The notes: a model not told the origin generated them from the sequence alone. DNA of 64,000 nucleotides from JAJDZL01 sp965221175 (GCA_965221175.1 OZ244867.1:1054001-1118000), one strand, 5' to 3'; counted from the first letter of the stretch, positions 47,097-55,553 are shown. Translations and numbers: made by a program.

Positions 47097-47623
47097 GAAT
47101 CTGTCCCCTCTTTCGGCCATTGCCTCGTCTGACGCCAAACCGAATAGTGTTGCATCCACCGCCGGAAAAGGGCCACGGCATGCATCACGTCGTGCTTTCC
47201 TGGATTCCACACTGCTATGGCGCCGTAGACGCACAACGTTCCGTCCGGCCACCGGTGGGGACATTCATCGTCGATTGGTGTTGCAGAGATCACTGGCGCC
47301 TTGTTCGGATACCCGTGGGGTAATGTCACCGTTACATTAACACGCGTTTCGCCGCTGAACTCTTGAAAGACAAGCTGTATCTCCCGCTCGTCGCTGACTG
47401 CGACCCGGCAGTGCTCGTTCGAATCGAAGATCTTGTCGAGCTCTGCCGTCATACGGGAGGTCTGAATGTCTGGAAGAAAACAGGAGATCGGCACGAGACA
47501 GGCTAACTGTTGACCGTTTCTTTCAATCAGGAAAGACAGACCCCCTCGCGAGACTTCGTCCAGCACTTCGCCCGGCCTGCTTCGCAACGCCATCATCGAT
47601 AGTGATTTGAATTCGACTAACAT
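47093..47623 (-). CDS. E2-like (UBC) protein with Phd/YefM-like N-terminal domain
   Basis: 176 residues from ATG 47,623, which follows the stop of the first E2 by 5 bases. Residues 1-50 read LSMMALRSRPGEVLDEVSRG, then GLSFLIERNGQQLACLVPI. This is the layout of Phd/YefM antitoxins (helix, VLDEV, RG, strand, RNG, LVP). Residues 60-176 form an E2 domain: VTLPHGYPNKAP, HRWPDGTLCVYG with the candidate catalytic Cys, and WNPGKH, ending YSVWRQTRQWP. The E2 half is paralogous to the preceding gene. Expected role: accept a modifier from E1. The Phd-like part could be a DNA-binding autoregulator or a structural adaptor. Confidence 0.75.
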   Translation of the reverse strand: MLVEFKSLSMMALRSRPGEVLDEVSRGGLSFLIERNGQQLACLVPISCFLPDIQTSRMTAELDKIFDSNEHCRVAVSDEREIQLVFQEFSGETRVNVTVTLPHGYPNKAPVISATPIDDECPHRWPDGTLCVYGAIAVWNPGKHDVMHAVALFRRWMQHYSVWRQTRQWPKEGTDS

Positions 47624-47628
47624 CGCGC

Positions 47629-48003
47629 TTAGTGGTCGATCGAGGCGCCAGGCCATTGCCGTGTTTGCCGAAATACCTCGTACTTGGCCAACCACTTCGC
47701 TGATCGCTGAATCACGAAAGTGAGGTTGTGCCGTCCCGGGTTCCACATGTGGTGATGCAAGTAGCAAATTCTGTCGTTCATGTACCTGTGGGGCGACCGC
47801 TCTAATTCCGGACGTCTGACGCGCACCTCCGGCATGCTACTAGGGTAGTGCTCCGGGAAGAAGACATTTAAAGTGTAGATGTCCCTGCTGGTCTGCAACG
47901 CTACGAGGGCCATCACACCCCCTTCAGCAGTGGGGTGACCCTCGACATAGTCGAAGTATTCCCTAGCCGCTGCGATTTCCTGGCGGACTCTCATCACATT
48001 CAT
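47629..48003 (-). CDS. E2-like (UBC-fold) conjugating protein
   Basis: 124 residues. E2 features are YTLNVFFPEHYPSSMPEVRV, then PHRYMNDRICYLHHHMWNPG with the candidate catalytic Cys after RI, and the C-terminal helix KWLAKYEVFRQTRQWPG. The last part, VFRQTRQWP, is shared with the following gene, showing tandem duplication. It starts in an ATGA overlap with the 64-residue gene. Expected role: carries modifier received from E1. Confidence 0.8.
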   Translation of the reverse strand: MNVMRVRQEIAAAREYFDYVEGHPTAEGGVMALVALQTSRDIYTLNVFFPEHYPSSMPEVRVRRPELERSPHRYMNDRICYLHHHMWNPGRHNLTFVIQRSAKWLAKYEVFRQTRQWPGASIDH

Positions 48004-48194
48004 TCTTGTGCACTCCCACGGTCGTACTCTCCGCCTAGGTCTTCTTGCATTGTCAATGGTTTCTTGAAGCCCCGTTCAGTTGCATCGCTTCCTCCCAGAG
48101 CACGAATCTCGCCGTTGGGAAGTATTTCGATCGGCATATCCTCTTCAGACTCCAACAACCTCTCAAGCTCGTGGATGGTCGGTTTTCTTACCAT
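48000..48194 (-). CDS. Small first protein of ubiquitin-like operon, 64 residues
   Basis: MVRKPTIHELERLLESEED, then MPIEILPNGEIRALGG. The rest is hydrophilic and probably disordered. ATG preceded by AGGAGG. I recall similar short proteins with an I-I-PNGEI motif in E1/E2/JAB/MBL operons but cannot confirm that here. No other Ubl candidate is encoded in the operon, so it is the best candidate substrate or adaptor, although it does not look like a beta-grasp fold and has no terminal Gly-Gly. Confidence 0.65.
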   Translation of the reverse strand: MVRKPTIHELERLLESEEDMPIEILPNGEIRALGGSDATERGFKKPLTMQEDLGGEYDRGSAQE

Positions 48195-48218
48195 TTCGCT
48201 CCTCCTGCTCGGACTTTA

Positions 48219-48248
48219 ATCATACTATATTGATTGTGTGTTTTCCAA
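48219..48248 (-). promoter_or_regulatory. Candidate promoter of ubiquitin-like operon
   Basis: On the minus strand TTGGAA (48,248-48,243) and TATGAT (48,224-48,219) are separated by 18 bases, 25 bases before the operon start codon. The region is AT-rich. Confidence 0.35.
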
Positions 48249-48378
48249 TTATACTGTGTAATTAATATAATTATTATAGTTTTTCAGTTAAAAGGGCTTT
48301 CGCTGAACCTATTTCCTAGAGCGAGTCGTAGTCAATAGAACAGTTTTGGGATGCAAAATTCACTCTGTGCGGTGGTGA

Positions 48379-49138
48379 TTGACACTCAAGCGTGGAAAAC
48401 GAGGGTTTTCTAAATATCAAAATAGTTGCGAATCTCATTTTCCGAGTCATTTGTTTTCTGGCACCATAACTTACGGGTCCTGTGGTTCAGTAATTACACA
48501 GGTTAGCGGAAAAGGTGGCGGTTACTTGGGATGTCTTGCAGCAAGGAAGGGTTCCTCACAAACAATGTCAAGGTTCGAAGAAAGTTAGCAGAAAAACTCA
48601 TTTTTAACGAAGTAGACAAGCAAATATCTTGTCCGAAAAACCATTCTCGCATACTGAAAACAGTTGAAGAGGAAGTAGCAAATTCCTATGCGGATGTTCC
48701 AGAACTAATGAGTCAGAAAGAACGTGAACTGACTTCCGAAAACCGACGGCCCGCAATTTTCGTGGAATTTTTTGCCGAAGGACGAGGGAATCAGACTATT
48801 GGTAAAGCATTGGAAGAATCAGAAAAGAAAATCTAAAAACTTGAAATCGAAATTAATGGGCTACGACGGTCGCACGACAAAGTGTTCCAATCTCCCCCCA
48901 ATTGAGTGGATCGAAGAGAAGTTTTCAGATATCCAAAATAATTGGAACAGAAGACAGGACAGTCTGCGGTCGCTCTTCGGAAACTGCTTGGGTCAATTAC
49001 ATTTGAACCTACCTACCCTGATATCGGCAAGCCGTACTACGTTGTAAACTCTGGAAAAATTGCTTTAGAGATAACCGCACTACTGACCGATTTGGTGAGT
49101 GCCGACAAAGGTGCGGATTCTTACCTATGGTGGAGGTG
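48379..49138 (+). pseudogene. Serine recombinase C-terminal relic H, abutting ssrA
   Basis: The longest relic. Following three frames: GKRGFSKYQN, SHLFSGTITYGSCGSVITQV then SGKGGGYLGCLAARKG (the recombinase zinc ribbon), NNVKVRRKLAEKLIFNEV, ELTSENRRPA, EGRGNQTIGKALEESEKKI, FQSPPIEWIEEKFSDIQN, and FEPTYPDIGKPYYVV, GADSYLWWRW. The frame then enters ssrA and the HTH tail seen in relics A and D is absent. At least two frameshifts are present and the catalytic domain is missing. Confidence 0.78.
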
Positions 49139-49489
49139 GCGGGAATTGAACCCGCGTCCGTGAGCCCTCTGCTCGCTGGCGACTACATGCTTAGTCTATC
49201 CCTAGTTCAACCACACTTCGTCAGGACAGACAATACGGAGTGTGTCGGTCTCGTCTACCGAAGTAGTCATTCGCTTACAGGCTTACGAGACAATCCCTGT
49301 AAACTAGTCTGAATTTAATGACCCCGTTTCGCACCATCCAGACATGATACTGACAGGGCTTAGCAGCTAAGCTGCTAAGGCGAAGTTGTCGTCGTTGGCA
49401 ACTATTGATTTGCAGACAGTTTAACGAGGCACCTGCACCTCGGCATGCTCCAGCGGTTTTGTAACTCACGTCGAAACCAAGTCACCCCC
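49127..49489 (-). ncRNA. ssrA: tmRNA
   Basis: About 363 nt on the minus strand. The 5' end GGGGGTG pairs with CACCTCC near the 3' end, before ACCA; GACTTGGTTTCGACG is the conserved tmRNA 5' sequence. The tag frame lies at 49,399-49,367 and gives ANDDNFALAA, resembling the gammaproteobacterial ANDENYALAA. Resume codon GCC. Pseudoknot-like palindromes surround the tag end (TTAGCAGCTAAGCTGCTAA). The T arm and 3' end are at 49,127-49,155, the edge of the island. smpB lies 110 bases upstream. Confidence 0.96.
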
Positions 49490-49599
49490 ACAGGAAGTTA
49501 TTTGGCTTACGATATATGAACTTGTCCCCAAAATGCAACACTGATTCGCAATTTATTGAATATCATGCTCAAAAAACATCATCTTTGTTGCATTCTTGC

Positions 49600-50094
49600 T
49601 CAATTACTCGAATTTCGACTGTAAGAAGAAGCTTCCCTGGCCTGATCTCTTGCGATATCCTGAGATTTGATTGCAGCTCGTTTGTCGTACTGTTTCTTTC
49701 CCTTGGCCAGTGCAAACTGAAGCTTCACTTTTCTATTGCTCCAGTAAAGCTGTATCGGTATCATCGAATAGCCCTTTCGCTCGACGGCGGCAATCAATCG
49801 ATTTATTTCGATACGATGCAAAAGCAGCTTTCTTTGCCGAGTCGGATTGACAGTCACATGAGTTGAAGTTGTTGAGCCAGGCGAAATATGTGATCCAACA
49901 AGATAGAGCTCACCTCCTCTTGCTAGAATATAACTTTCCTTGAGATTTGCCCTGCTCTCCCGCATGCTCTTGACTTCCCAACCATTCAGCACGATGCCTG
50001 CTTCGTACCGATCTTCGAGATGGTAATCATGCGAAGCTTTTCTGTTGGTCGAGATGATTTGATTGGAATTCTGATTTTTCTTCTTTTTTCCCAT
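49600..50094 (-). CDS. smpB: SsrA-binding protein SmpB
   Basis: 164 residues. Contains NRKASHDYHLEDRYEAGI, LNGWEVKSMRESRANLKESY and HRIEINRLIAAVERKGYSM, then the basic C-terminal tail GKKQYDKRAAIKSQDIARDQ. It binds tmRNA and delivers it to stalled ribosomes. The start after poly-Lys MGKKKKNQN is the only ATG in a good position. Adjacent to ssrA on the same strand. Confidence 0.96.
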   Translation of the reverse strand: MGKKKKNQNSNQIISTNRKASHDYHLEDRYEAGIVLNGWEVKSMRESRANLKESYILARGGELYLVGSHISPGSTTSTHVTVNPTRQRKLLLHRIEINRLIAAVERKGYSMIPIQLYWSNRKVKLQFALAKGKKQYDKRAAIKSQDIARDQAREASSYSRNSSN

Positions 50095-50106
50095 GACTAA
50101 TCCACT

Positions 50107-51123
50107 TTACCTACGTCGACGCGAACCTCGTTGTCGAGTCGATTTAACAGGGGATGTATCAAAAACCTTTCCGAGACTTTCTGCAATCTGCTCCATAGTA
50201 GGTCTTTCTTTCACTACATGTTCATCTATCGCTGTACGCATTCTTCGTACATGCTCCAACTGCGTACCGCAACATCCTCCGATGATGGTTGCTCCAACAT
50301 TTCGAGCGATTTGCGCATAGAGATACATTTGCTCGGGCGTCGCTGTATATCGAATTCTTGTGCCCTCCCATATAGGTACGCCACAATTCGCTTTCACTAC
50401 GTATCTGAACGCGGATGGAAACGCTTCAACCATCTCCAACGCAGCGGCTACGGTTTGTGCCGGGCCAATTCCGCAATTTGAACCGACTGCAAATGGGTGA
50501 ACACCCAAATTTGAACAGATTTCAACAAATTCAGTCGGGCTGATTCCCATCATCGTACGACCGTTTGTGTCAAAACTCGCGTTGCAAACAAACGGCAGAC
50601 TGGTACTGCCCGCACTGGTAGCGGCGGCGATCAGTTCCTCCTTTGAAGAAATAGTCTCAATCCACAAAATATCACAGCCACCACGCTCAAGAGCCAACGC
50701 TTGAACTGTGAATGCTTCAATTGCTTCATCCGTCGACAGTGTCCCTATTGGTTCAATCAGTTCGCCCAAAGGTCCCATAGAACCTGCAACAAACACTTCC
50801 CTGCTTGATTGATTAACTGCTTTTCTGGCAATTTCAGCAGCCTTTTCATTCAATTCCGATACCCGATGCTGACTTCTATGCAGTTTCAGCCGCATCGCAT
50901 TGGCTCCAAAAGTATTGGTTAGAACCATATCCGAACCTGCGTCAATAAAGCTGGAATTCAGCTGCAACACACGCTCTGGAAATTCATCGTTCCAAAGTTC
51001 CGGGGCATCTCCCGATACCAATCCCATATCAAAAAGATTGGTGCCCGTCGCACCATCCATCAACAGACATTCCTTTTCGTCTATCGCTTTCAGAAACGGG
51101 TGATTGGTTCTGGAGATTTCCAT
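50107..51123 (-). CDS. bmt: Homocysteine S-methyltransferase (betaine or S-methylmethionine type)
   Basis: 338 residues. LLMDGATGTNLFDMGLVSGD starts the TIM barrel; the zinc ligands are in VGSNCGIGPAQT and IIGGCCGTQLEHVRRM. FGANAMRLKL follows the common N-F-TNTFGAN element. It transfers a methyl group to homocysteine to make methionine; the length and start resemble short betaine-homocysteine methyltransferases. The C-terminus is Arg-rich. It lies 12 bases upstream of smpB and may be co-transcribed with it. Confidence 0.82.
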   Translation of the reverse strand: MEISRTNHPFLKAIDEKECLLMDGATGTNLFDMGLVSGDAPELWNDEFPERVLQLNSSFIDAGSDMVLTNTFGANAMRLKLHRSQHRVSELNEKAAEIARKAVNQSSREVFVAGSMGPLGELIEPIGTLSTDEAIEAFTVQALALERGGCDILWIETISSKEELIAAATSAGSTSLPFVCNASFDTNGRTMMGISPTEFVEICSNLGVHPFAVGSNCGIGPAQTVAAALEMVEAFPSAFRYVVKANCGVPIWEGTRIRYTATPEQMYLYAQIARNVGATIIGGCCGTQLEHVRRMRTAIDEHVVKERPTMEQIAESLGKVFDTSPVKSTRQRGSRRRR

Positions 51124-51366
51124 AAACTTTCCAATTCGTGTAGCAACTCAATAATAGATATTTGATAAAGATAATTTATTCTCAATTCATAATTTGAACT
51201 GCAAATCGTATGATTTTGTACCAAATTGCGGAACCATTTTCAGAAACTTATCCACAAATTCTCTAACGGTATAATGTCTATTAATGATAATCTTGAATTT
51301 TCAGGCCGTTCTGATTTTTCACATCTAGTTCATTGAATTCTTGAAAAAACTGGCTCATTCTCGGCT

Positions 51367-51771
51367 ATGGAGATTAAAAAAATTTTCATTTCATCCGTTG
51401 CAGCTTTTTTATGTCTCAGTTTGCTGCAAATTTCGAGTGCCAGTGAACTAATTATGTTTGATGCAGATTATTGCACCTGGTGCCGCAAGTGGGATGAAGA
51501 AATTGGCGTCATCTATGGTCTAACGCCTGAATCCTGTCAGGCACCCATCAGAAAAGTCGAGATTAGCGATCAGATTCCAGATTCAATTTCGATCAACGAG
51601 TCTGTACGATACACCCCCACCTTTGTACTGATTCATAATCAGAGTGAAGTAGGACGCATAGTCGGATATCAAGGGGAAGATTTCTTCTGGCCGATGCTGA
51701 ACGATTTGATTGAGCAGAATTTGCCTGAAGAAGTTCGACGTTCTAACTCGAATCAATGTCAAAATTCATGA
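51367..51771 (+). CDS. Thioredoxin-fold periplasmic protein
   Basis: 134 residues. Signal peptide IFISSVAAFLCLSLLQISSA then SEL. A CxxC active site occurs in DADYCTWCRKWDEE, followed by TPTFVLIHNQSEVGRIVGYQ (cis-Pro element). It resembles SoxS/thioredoxin-like proteins. A periplasmic disulfide or reductase role is inferred. Transcribed towards ratA with 62 bases between them. Confidence 0.75.
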   Translation: MEIKKIFISSVAAFLCLSLLQISSASELIMFDADYCTWCRKWDEEIGVIYGLTPESCQAPIRKVEISDQIPDSISINESVRYTPTFVLIHNQSEVGRIVGYQGEDFFWPMLNDLIEQNLPEEVRRSNSNQCQNS

Positions 51772-51833
51772 GAATGCGATTCTTCCCATGCCTATTTGAT
51801 CACTGTCCACCCACTTCTTGAATCTGATCCCGT

Positions 51834-52286
51834 ATGCCAAGTGTCCGTAAGTCAATCATTGCGGCATATCCCTCTGAACACATGTATTCTCTGGTGACTG
51901 ATGTAGCATCCTATCCAAACTTCATCAAGGATTGCAAAAGCGGCCGAGTAGACAAAGTACATGAGGACGGATATACGGCTACGCTCGAATTTTCGCTGAA
52001 AGGCATTCGCAAATCATTTACAACTCGGAATGTGGCTACCCCGTTCAGTGAAATTTCCATGACGCTGGTTTCAGGCCCATTCAAAAAGATGAGCGGCAGT
52101 TGGAAATTCACCAATCTTGGAGAACACGCATGTCGAGTTGAATTTGAACTTGATTTTGAATTTTCATCGAGTCTGATCGCCACTGCGAGCGCTCCTTTAT
52201 TTCATCAAATATCGAAAAACATGGTAAATTCATTTCACGAAGAGGCAGTACGACAGTTTGAAAATCAACCGAAAAATTTACATTGA
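51834..52286 (+). CDS. ratA: RatA/COQ10-type START-domain protein
   Basis: 150 residues. SIIAAYPSEHMYSLVTDVAS, then YPNFIKDCKSG, GPFKKMSGSWKFTNLGEHAC and VEFELDFEFSS fit the RatA/COQ10 family (START-like lipid or quinone binding). It was described as a ribosome association toxin in E. coli; a ubiquinone role is likely for the family. Overlaps rnfH by 29 bases. Confidence 0.85.
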   Translation: MPSVRKSIIAAYPSEHMYSLVTDVASYPNFIKDCKSGRVDKVHEDGYTATLEFSLKGIRKSFTTRNVATPFSEISMTLVSGPFKKMSGSWKFTNLGEHACRVEFELDFEFSSSLIATASAPLFHQISKNMVNSFHEEAVRQFENQPKNLH

Positions 52287-52563
52287 AGTTGCATTCGCAT
52301 CTTCAATGCATCAGAAAATCATGGAAATGGAAGTCCCAGTCAATACCACGGCAAGAAAGGCGGTTGAAGAATCCGGGTTAGATCGGATTTTTCCGGATTT
52401 CGACTTCGGATCTGCACCAATTGGCGTATTTGGGAAAGCAGTTCCAGATGACTATTTGCTTGCGGATGGAAACCGCGTCGAAGTTTACAGGCCACTGCAA
52501 CAGGCGCCAACTGATGCTCGCCGAAAACGGGCGAAATCTGCCAAAAACTCGACTAAAAATTAA
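52258..52563 (+). CDS. rnfH: RnfH family ubiquitin-fold protein
   Basis: 101 residues. IYIEVAFASSMHQKIMEMEV, then DFDFGSAPIGVFGKAVPDDY and LADGNRVEVYRPLQQAPTDA, RRKRAKSAK. This is the RnfH (UPF0125) beta-grasp pattern. Overlaps the ratA end, as is usual in gammaproteobacteria. Function not established. Confidence 0.88.
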   Translation: MKINRKIYIEVAFASSMHQKIMEMEVPVNTTARKAVEESGLDRIFPDFDFGSAPIGVFGKAVPDDYLLADGNRVEVYRPLQQAPTDARRKRAKSAKNSTKN

Positions 52564-52570
52564 ATTCTAG

Positions 52571-54211
52571 TTATTCTGAATGATGCTGCAAAGCTCGCAA
52601 TTCGTTACGGCGAACCTTGCCAGTCGTAGTCAGTGGCAAGTCGTCAATGTATTCAATGAATCTGGGATACTCATAGGCAGCAAGTCGTTTTCGCACAGAA
52701 TCCTGAATCTCTGCTGTGAGCTTGTCTGACGGCTGATTCCCATCTTTCAACACAATGTAAGCCTTTACCGCCTCTCCCCGGAGTTTATCAGGAATACCAA
52801 TGACTGCAACTTGTGCAATTGCCGGATGCTTCAGTAGACAATCTTCTATTTCACCAGGACCGATACGATAACCGGCACTGGAAATCACGTCATCTTTTCG
52901 ACCTACAAACCATAAGTATCCGTCTTCATCCTTGTAGCCGGTGTCACCTGTTCCCCACCATTTACCAATATATTTTTCTTGGGTAGCTTCTTTGTTATTC
53001 CAATAGCCGGAAACCATTACTGGATCATTGCGGTCGGCTGCGAGTTCGCCAATTTCACCGGCTTCCAGGATATTTCCATCTTCGTCAACCGCCTCGACAG
53101 AATGGCCCGGATAGCTCTTGCCGATTGATCCAGGGCGAACACTCATCACTTCGGAACAATTTCCTGCAATATAGTTAAACTCAGTTTGCGCCCACATTTC
53201 GTTAATTTCAATTCCGAATGCTTCCTTGCCCCAGTGATAGAGTTCGGAGCCCAACGACTCTCCTGCCGACATGATGGAGCGCATGTTAATATCAAACCGA
53301 TTCTGCATGTTTTCGACCTGACGCAACATCTTCAGTGCTGTAGGTGGTATGAACCCATTACGCACCCGATATTTTTCCAGCAAATGGCAAGCTTTTTCTG
53401 GTTCAAATTTTCCGCCGTCATAACCTATAACTGGAACACCGTAGTACAAAGATGGAATGAGCGCATCTAGCAAGCCACCTGTCCACGCCCAATCTGCTGG
53501 AGTCCAGAACAAGTCATCTTTTTGTGGAAAAAAATTGTGCGACATCTCAAATCCAGTCAAATTCCCAATTAGACACCGATGTGGAGCAAGAGCGCCTTTC
53601 GGTGGACCGGTAGTTCCAGATGTGTAAACCAGATATGCAGGATCTTCAGCCAACGTATCGACAACTTCAAAACTGTCGCTTGCTCGTTCAATTTCCTTCC
53701 AGAACCCATTCGCAGAGTCACAGTCGATGATCGTTTCAAGATGCGGCAGTTGATCTCGTATCGATTCAAGCAAATCAACATGCTGGGTATCTGTAATCAC
53801 AACTTTCGTGCCACTGTTGTTCAGCCTGTAGCTCACAGCTTCTGGTCCAAACAGAACTGAAAGCGGTAAGGCAACCGCCCCCAACTTGTATATGCCGAAA
53901 TGAGAAATTACGGTTTCCGGACGTTGCGGCAGTATGATGCCAACCCGGTCTCCTTTGCCGATTCCTTGGTGGCGCAGAGTATTGGCAAACTGATTTGAAA
54001 GGCGACTCAGCTCTTGAAATGTATAACGACTTGCCTTTCCCTCTCTGTTTTCATAGTAAATCGCGACTTCGCTGCCGCCGCGTTCCGCATGGCGGTCACA
54101 CGCCACTTGTGCAATATTGAAGTACTTTGGAATATTCCACTGAAACCTTTCATAGATTGCATCCCAATCTCCCCACTCGGGGCGAACCAGTCTCAAATCA
54201 TCTCTGTTCAA
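52571..54211 (-). CDS. Acyl-CoA synthetase (AMP-binding, medium-chain type)
   Basis: 546 residues. AMP-binding motif LVYTSGTTGPPKGALAPHR; adenylate motif MWAQTEFNYIAGN; WGTGDTGYKDEDGYLWFVGR; hinge and SAGYRIGPGEIEDCL; C-terminal PLTTTGKVRRNELR with the catalytic Lys. It activates a carboxylic acid (probably medium-chain or branched/aromatic) to its CoA ester. Its stop is separated from rnfH by 7 bases (convergent). It ends next to the transhydrogenase gene with no gap, so the two are likely co-transcribed. Confidence 0.88.
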   Translation of the reverse strand: MNRDDLRLVRPEWGDWDAIYERFQWNIPKYFNIAQVACDRHAERGGSEVAIYYENREGKASRYTFQELSRLSNQFANTLRHQGIGKGDRVGIILPQRPETVISHFGIYKLGAVALPLSVLFGPEAVSYRLNNSGTKVVITDTQHVDLLESIRDQLPHLETIIDCDSANGFWKEIERASDSFEVVDTLAEDPAYLVYTSGTTGPPKGALAPHRCLIGNLTGFEMSHNFFPQKDDLFWTPADWAWTGGLLDALIPSLYYGVPVIGYDGGKFEPEKACHLLEKYRVRNGFIPPTALKMLRQVENMQNRFDINMRSIMSAGESLGSELYHWGKEAFGIEINEMWAQTEFNYIAGNCSEVMSVRPGSIGKSYPGHSVEAVDEDGNILEAGEIGELAADRNDPVMVSGYWNNKEATQEKYIGKWWGTGDTGYKDEDGYLWFVGRKDDVISSAGYRIGPGEIEDCLLKHPAIAQVAVIGIPDKLRGEAVKAYIVLKDGNQPSDKLTAEIQDSVRKRLAAYEYPRFIEYIDDLPLTTTGKVRRNELRALQHHSE

Positions 54212-55516
54212 TTACCAGTACCGAATTGCTTGAGAGTACATGTTTTCCAGATCGATCTCTGAAACATCGCATGGTGCATTTGCTAGCAACCTCTGCTGCA
54301 TGAATGCTCCATGAGCTAGATTCTCTATATCCGAATTATCATAGCCGACATCCGAAATACCATTTGGCATTTCCGTCATTTTCATCATATGTTCGAGCTG
54401 TTCCGAAAGAGCGTCTCCCGCCTCATTCTGATCTGCCTCGCGTAATTCCGCTCCAAGCAGTAGCGCACCATCCCTATGTCGCTCCAGATTTGCGGGTGCT
54501 GTAAATCGAAAAGCGGCTGGAGCATTCACGATTACCGAAATTCCGTGAGGCACCAAAGGATGACCTGGAGGATATCCGTCTGGGCAGTAATCCCGGACTA
54601 ACCCGGCAACTGAATAGGACATTCCATGGGGAATATGCACGCCGCTATTGCCAAACGCAATTCCAGCCAGTGTTGCGGCGAGCATCATTCCATGTCTTGC
54701 TTCTTCATCGCTTGCGTCAGCTACCGCTCGCACCAAATATTGTCCAGTCAGGCGCAGAGCTTCCCGACATCCCATATCGCTATAGGGATTTGCACCTTGA
54801 CTCAAAGGACGAATTCCAGTTGCTGACCTTGCGCGTTCGGTAAACGGTCTTGCCGTGTACGATTCAAGTGCATGACACAACACGTCAAATCCACTTGATG
54901 CGACAACTTTGGCTGGCAGCGATGCGGTTACTGTTGGATCTACAATTGCTTTCGTCGGCTTGAGATGATAAGAGACAATACCCGTCTTCACCTGTTTCTC
55001 CAGATAATCGAATACCGCGATGCCGGTGCACTCGCTGCCGGTACCAGAAGTTGTCGGGCATGCGATATGCGGTGCCAACTTTCCTGGAACAGGAACTCCT
55101 TCTCCAACAGGAGCGTTGACATAGTCGAGAAATTTGGCTGGATGGGTACTGTACAGATTTGCCGCCTTGCAGGTATCGATAACCGAGCCGCCACCGATTG
55201 AAATGAATCCGTCAAAGTGACCTTCAACTGCAAACTGAGTCGCAGCCTTGAAGGAAACATCGGTGGGTTCGACGCTCACTTCATCGTACACTTCAAAATC
55301 AATCGCAGCCTTGCGCAGTTTTTCCAACGCTTTCTGTGTGGGTTCAAGCGCCTTAACAACCGGGTCAGTGAAAAGAGCTACTCTTGAAACTCCCAGTTGT
55401 TGGATATCGAGAGCCAGCTCATCCAGTGCTCCGGGTCCATACTTGATGGGGTTGAAATCTACCGTAAAAACAGACTCGTTTCCCTCAACAAATTGATAGT
55501 GATGACAACATCCCAT
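54212..55516 (-). CDS. Hydroxyacid-oxoacid transhydrogenase-like iron alcohol dehydrogenase
   Basis: 434 residues. NAD-binding FISIGGGSVIDTCKAANLY; PTTSGTGSECTGIAVFDY; metal-ligand region SGFDVLCHALESYTARPF and VHIPHGMSYSVAG. The N-terminal MGCCHHYQFVEGNESVFTVD is typical of the ADHFE1 group, which transfers hydride between 4-hydroxybutyrate-type hydroxyacids and 2-oxoglutarate. Directly precedes the acyl-CoA synthetase. Confidence 0.85.
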   Translation of the reverse strand: MGCCHHYQFVEGNESVFTVDFNPIKYGPGALDELALDIQQLGVSRVALFTDPVVKALEPTQKALEKLRKAAIDFEVYDEVSVEPTDVSFKAATQFAVEGHFDGFISIGGGSVIDTCKAANLYSTHPAKFLDYVNAPVGEGVPVPGKLAPHIACPTTSGTGSECTGIAVFDYLEKQVKTGIVSYHLKPTKAIVDPTVTASLPAKVVASSGFDVLCHALESYTARPFTERARSATGIRPLSQGANPYSDMGCREALRLTGQYLVRAVADASDEEARHGMMLAATLAGIAFGNSGVHIPHGMSYSVAGLVRDYCPDGYPPGHPLVPHGISVIVNAPAAFRFTAPANLERHRDGALLLGAELREADQNEAGDALSEQLEHMMKMTEMPNGISDVGYDNSDIENLAHGAFMQQRLLANAPCDVSEIDLENMYSQAIRYW

Positions 55517-55553
55517 TGTCTCAAATCGCCTTTTCTATCTACTAAGGTGCAAG

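Noticed and set aside
43060..48194. CBASS system (patatin effector with E1/E2/JAB as ancillary genes)
   Set aside because: No CD-NTase gene in the window; the patatin gene and the Ubl operon are separated by a gap with a gene fragment, and E1 and E2 are separate proteins rather than a Cap2-type fusion.
1..49126. Prophage
   Set aside because: No capsid, terminase, portal, tail, lysis or replication gene found; only recombinase relics and defence genes.
49367..49410. Alternative tmRNA tag starting at GCA-AAT
   Set aside because: That frame meets TAG after three codons; the GCC frame gives a full ANDDNFALAA tag ending in LAA.
52258..52563. RnfH as the missing Ubl of the island operons
   Set aside because: It is a core gene beside ratA, conserved in this position in gammaproteobacteria, and on the chromosomal side of ssrA.
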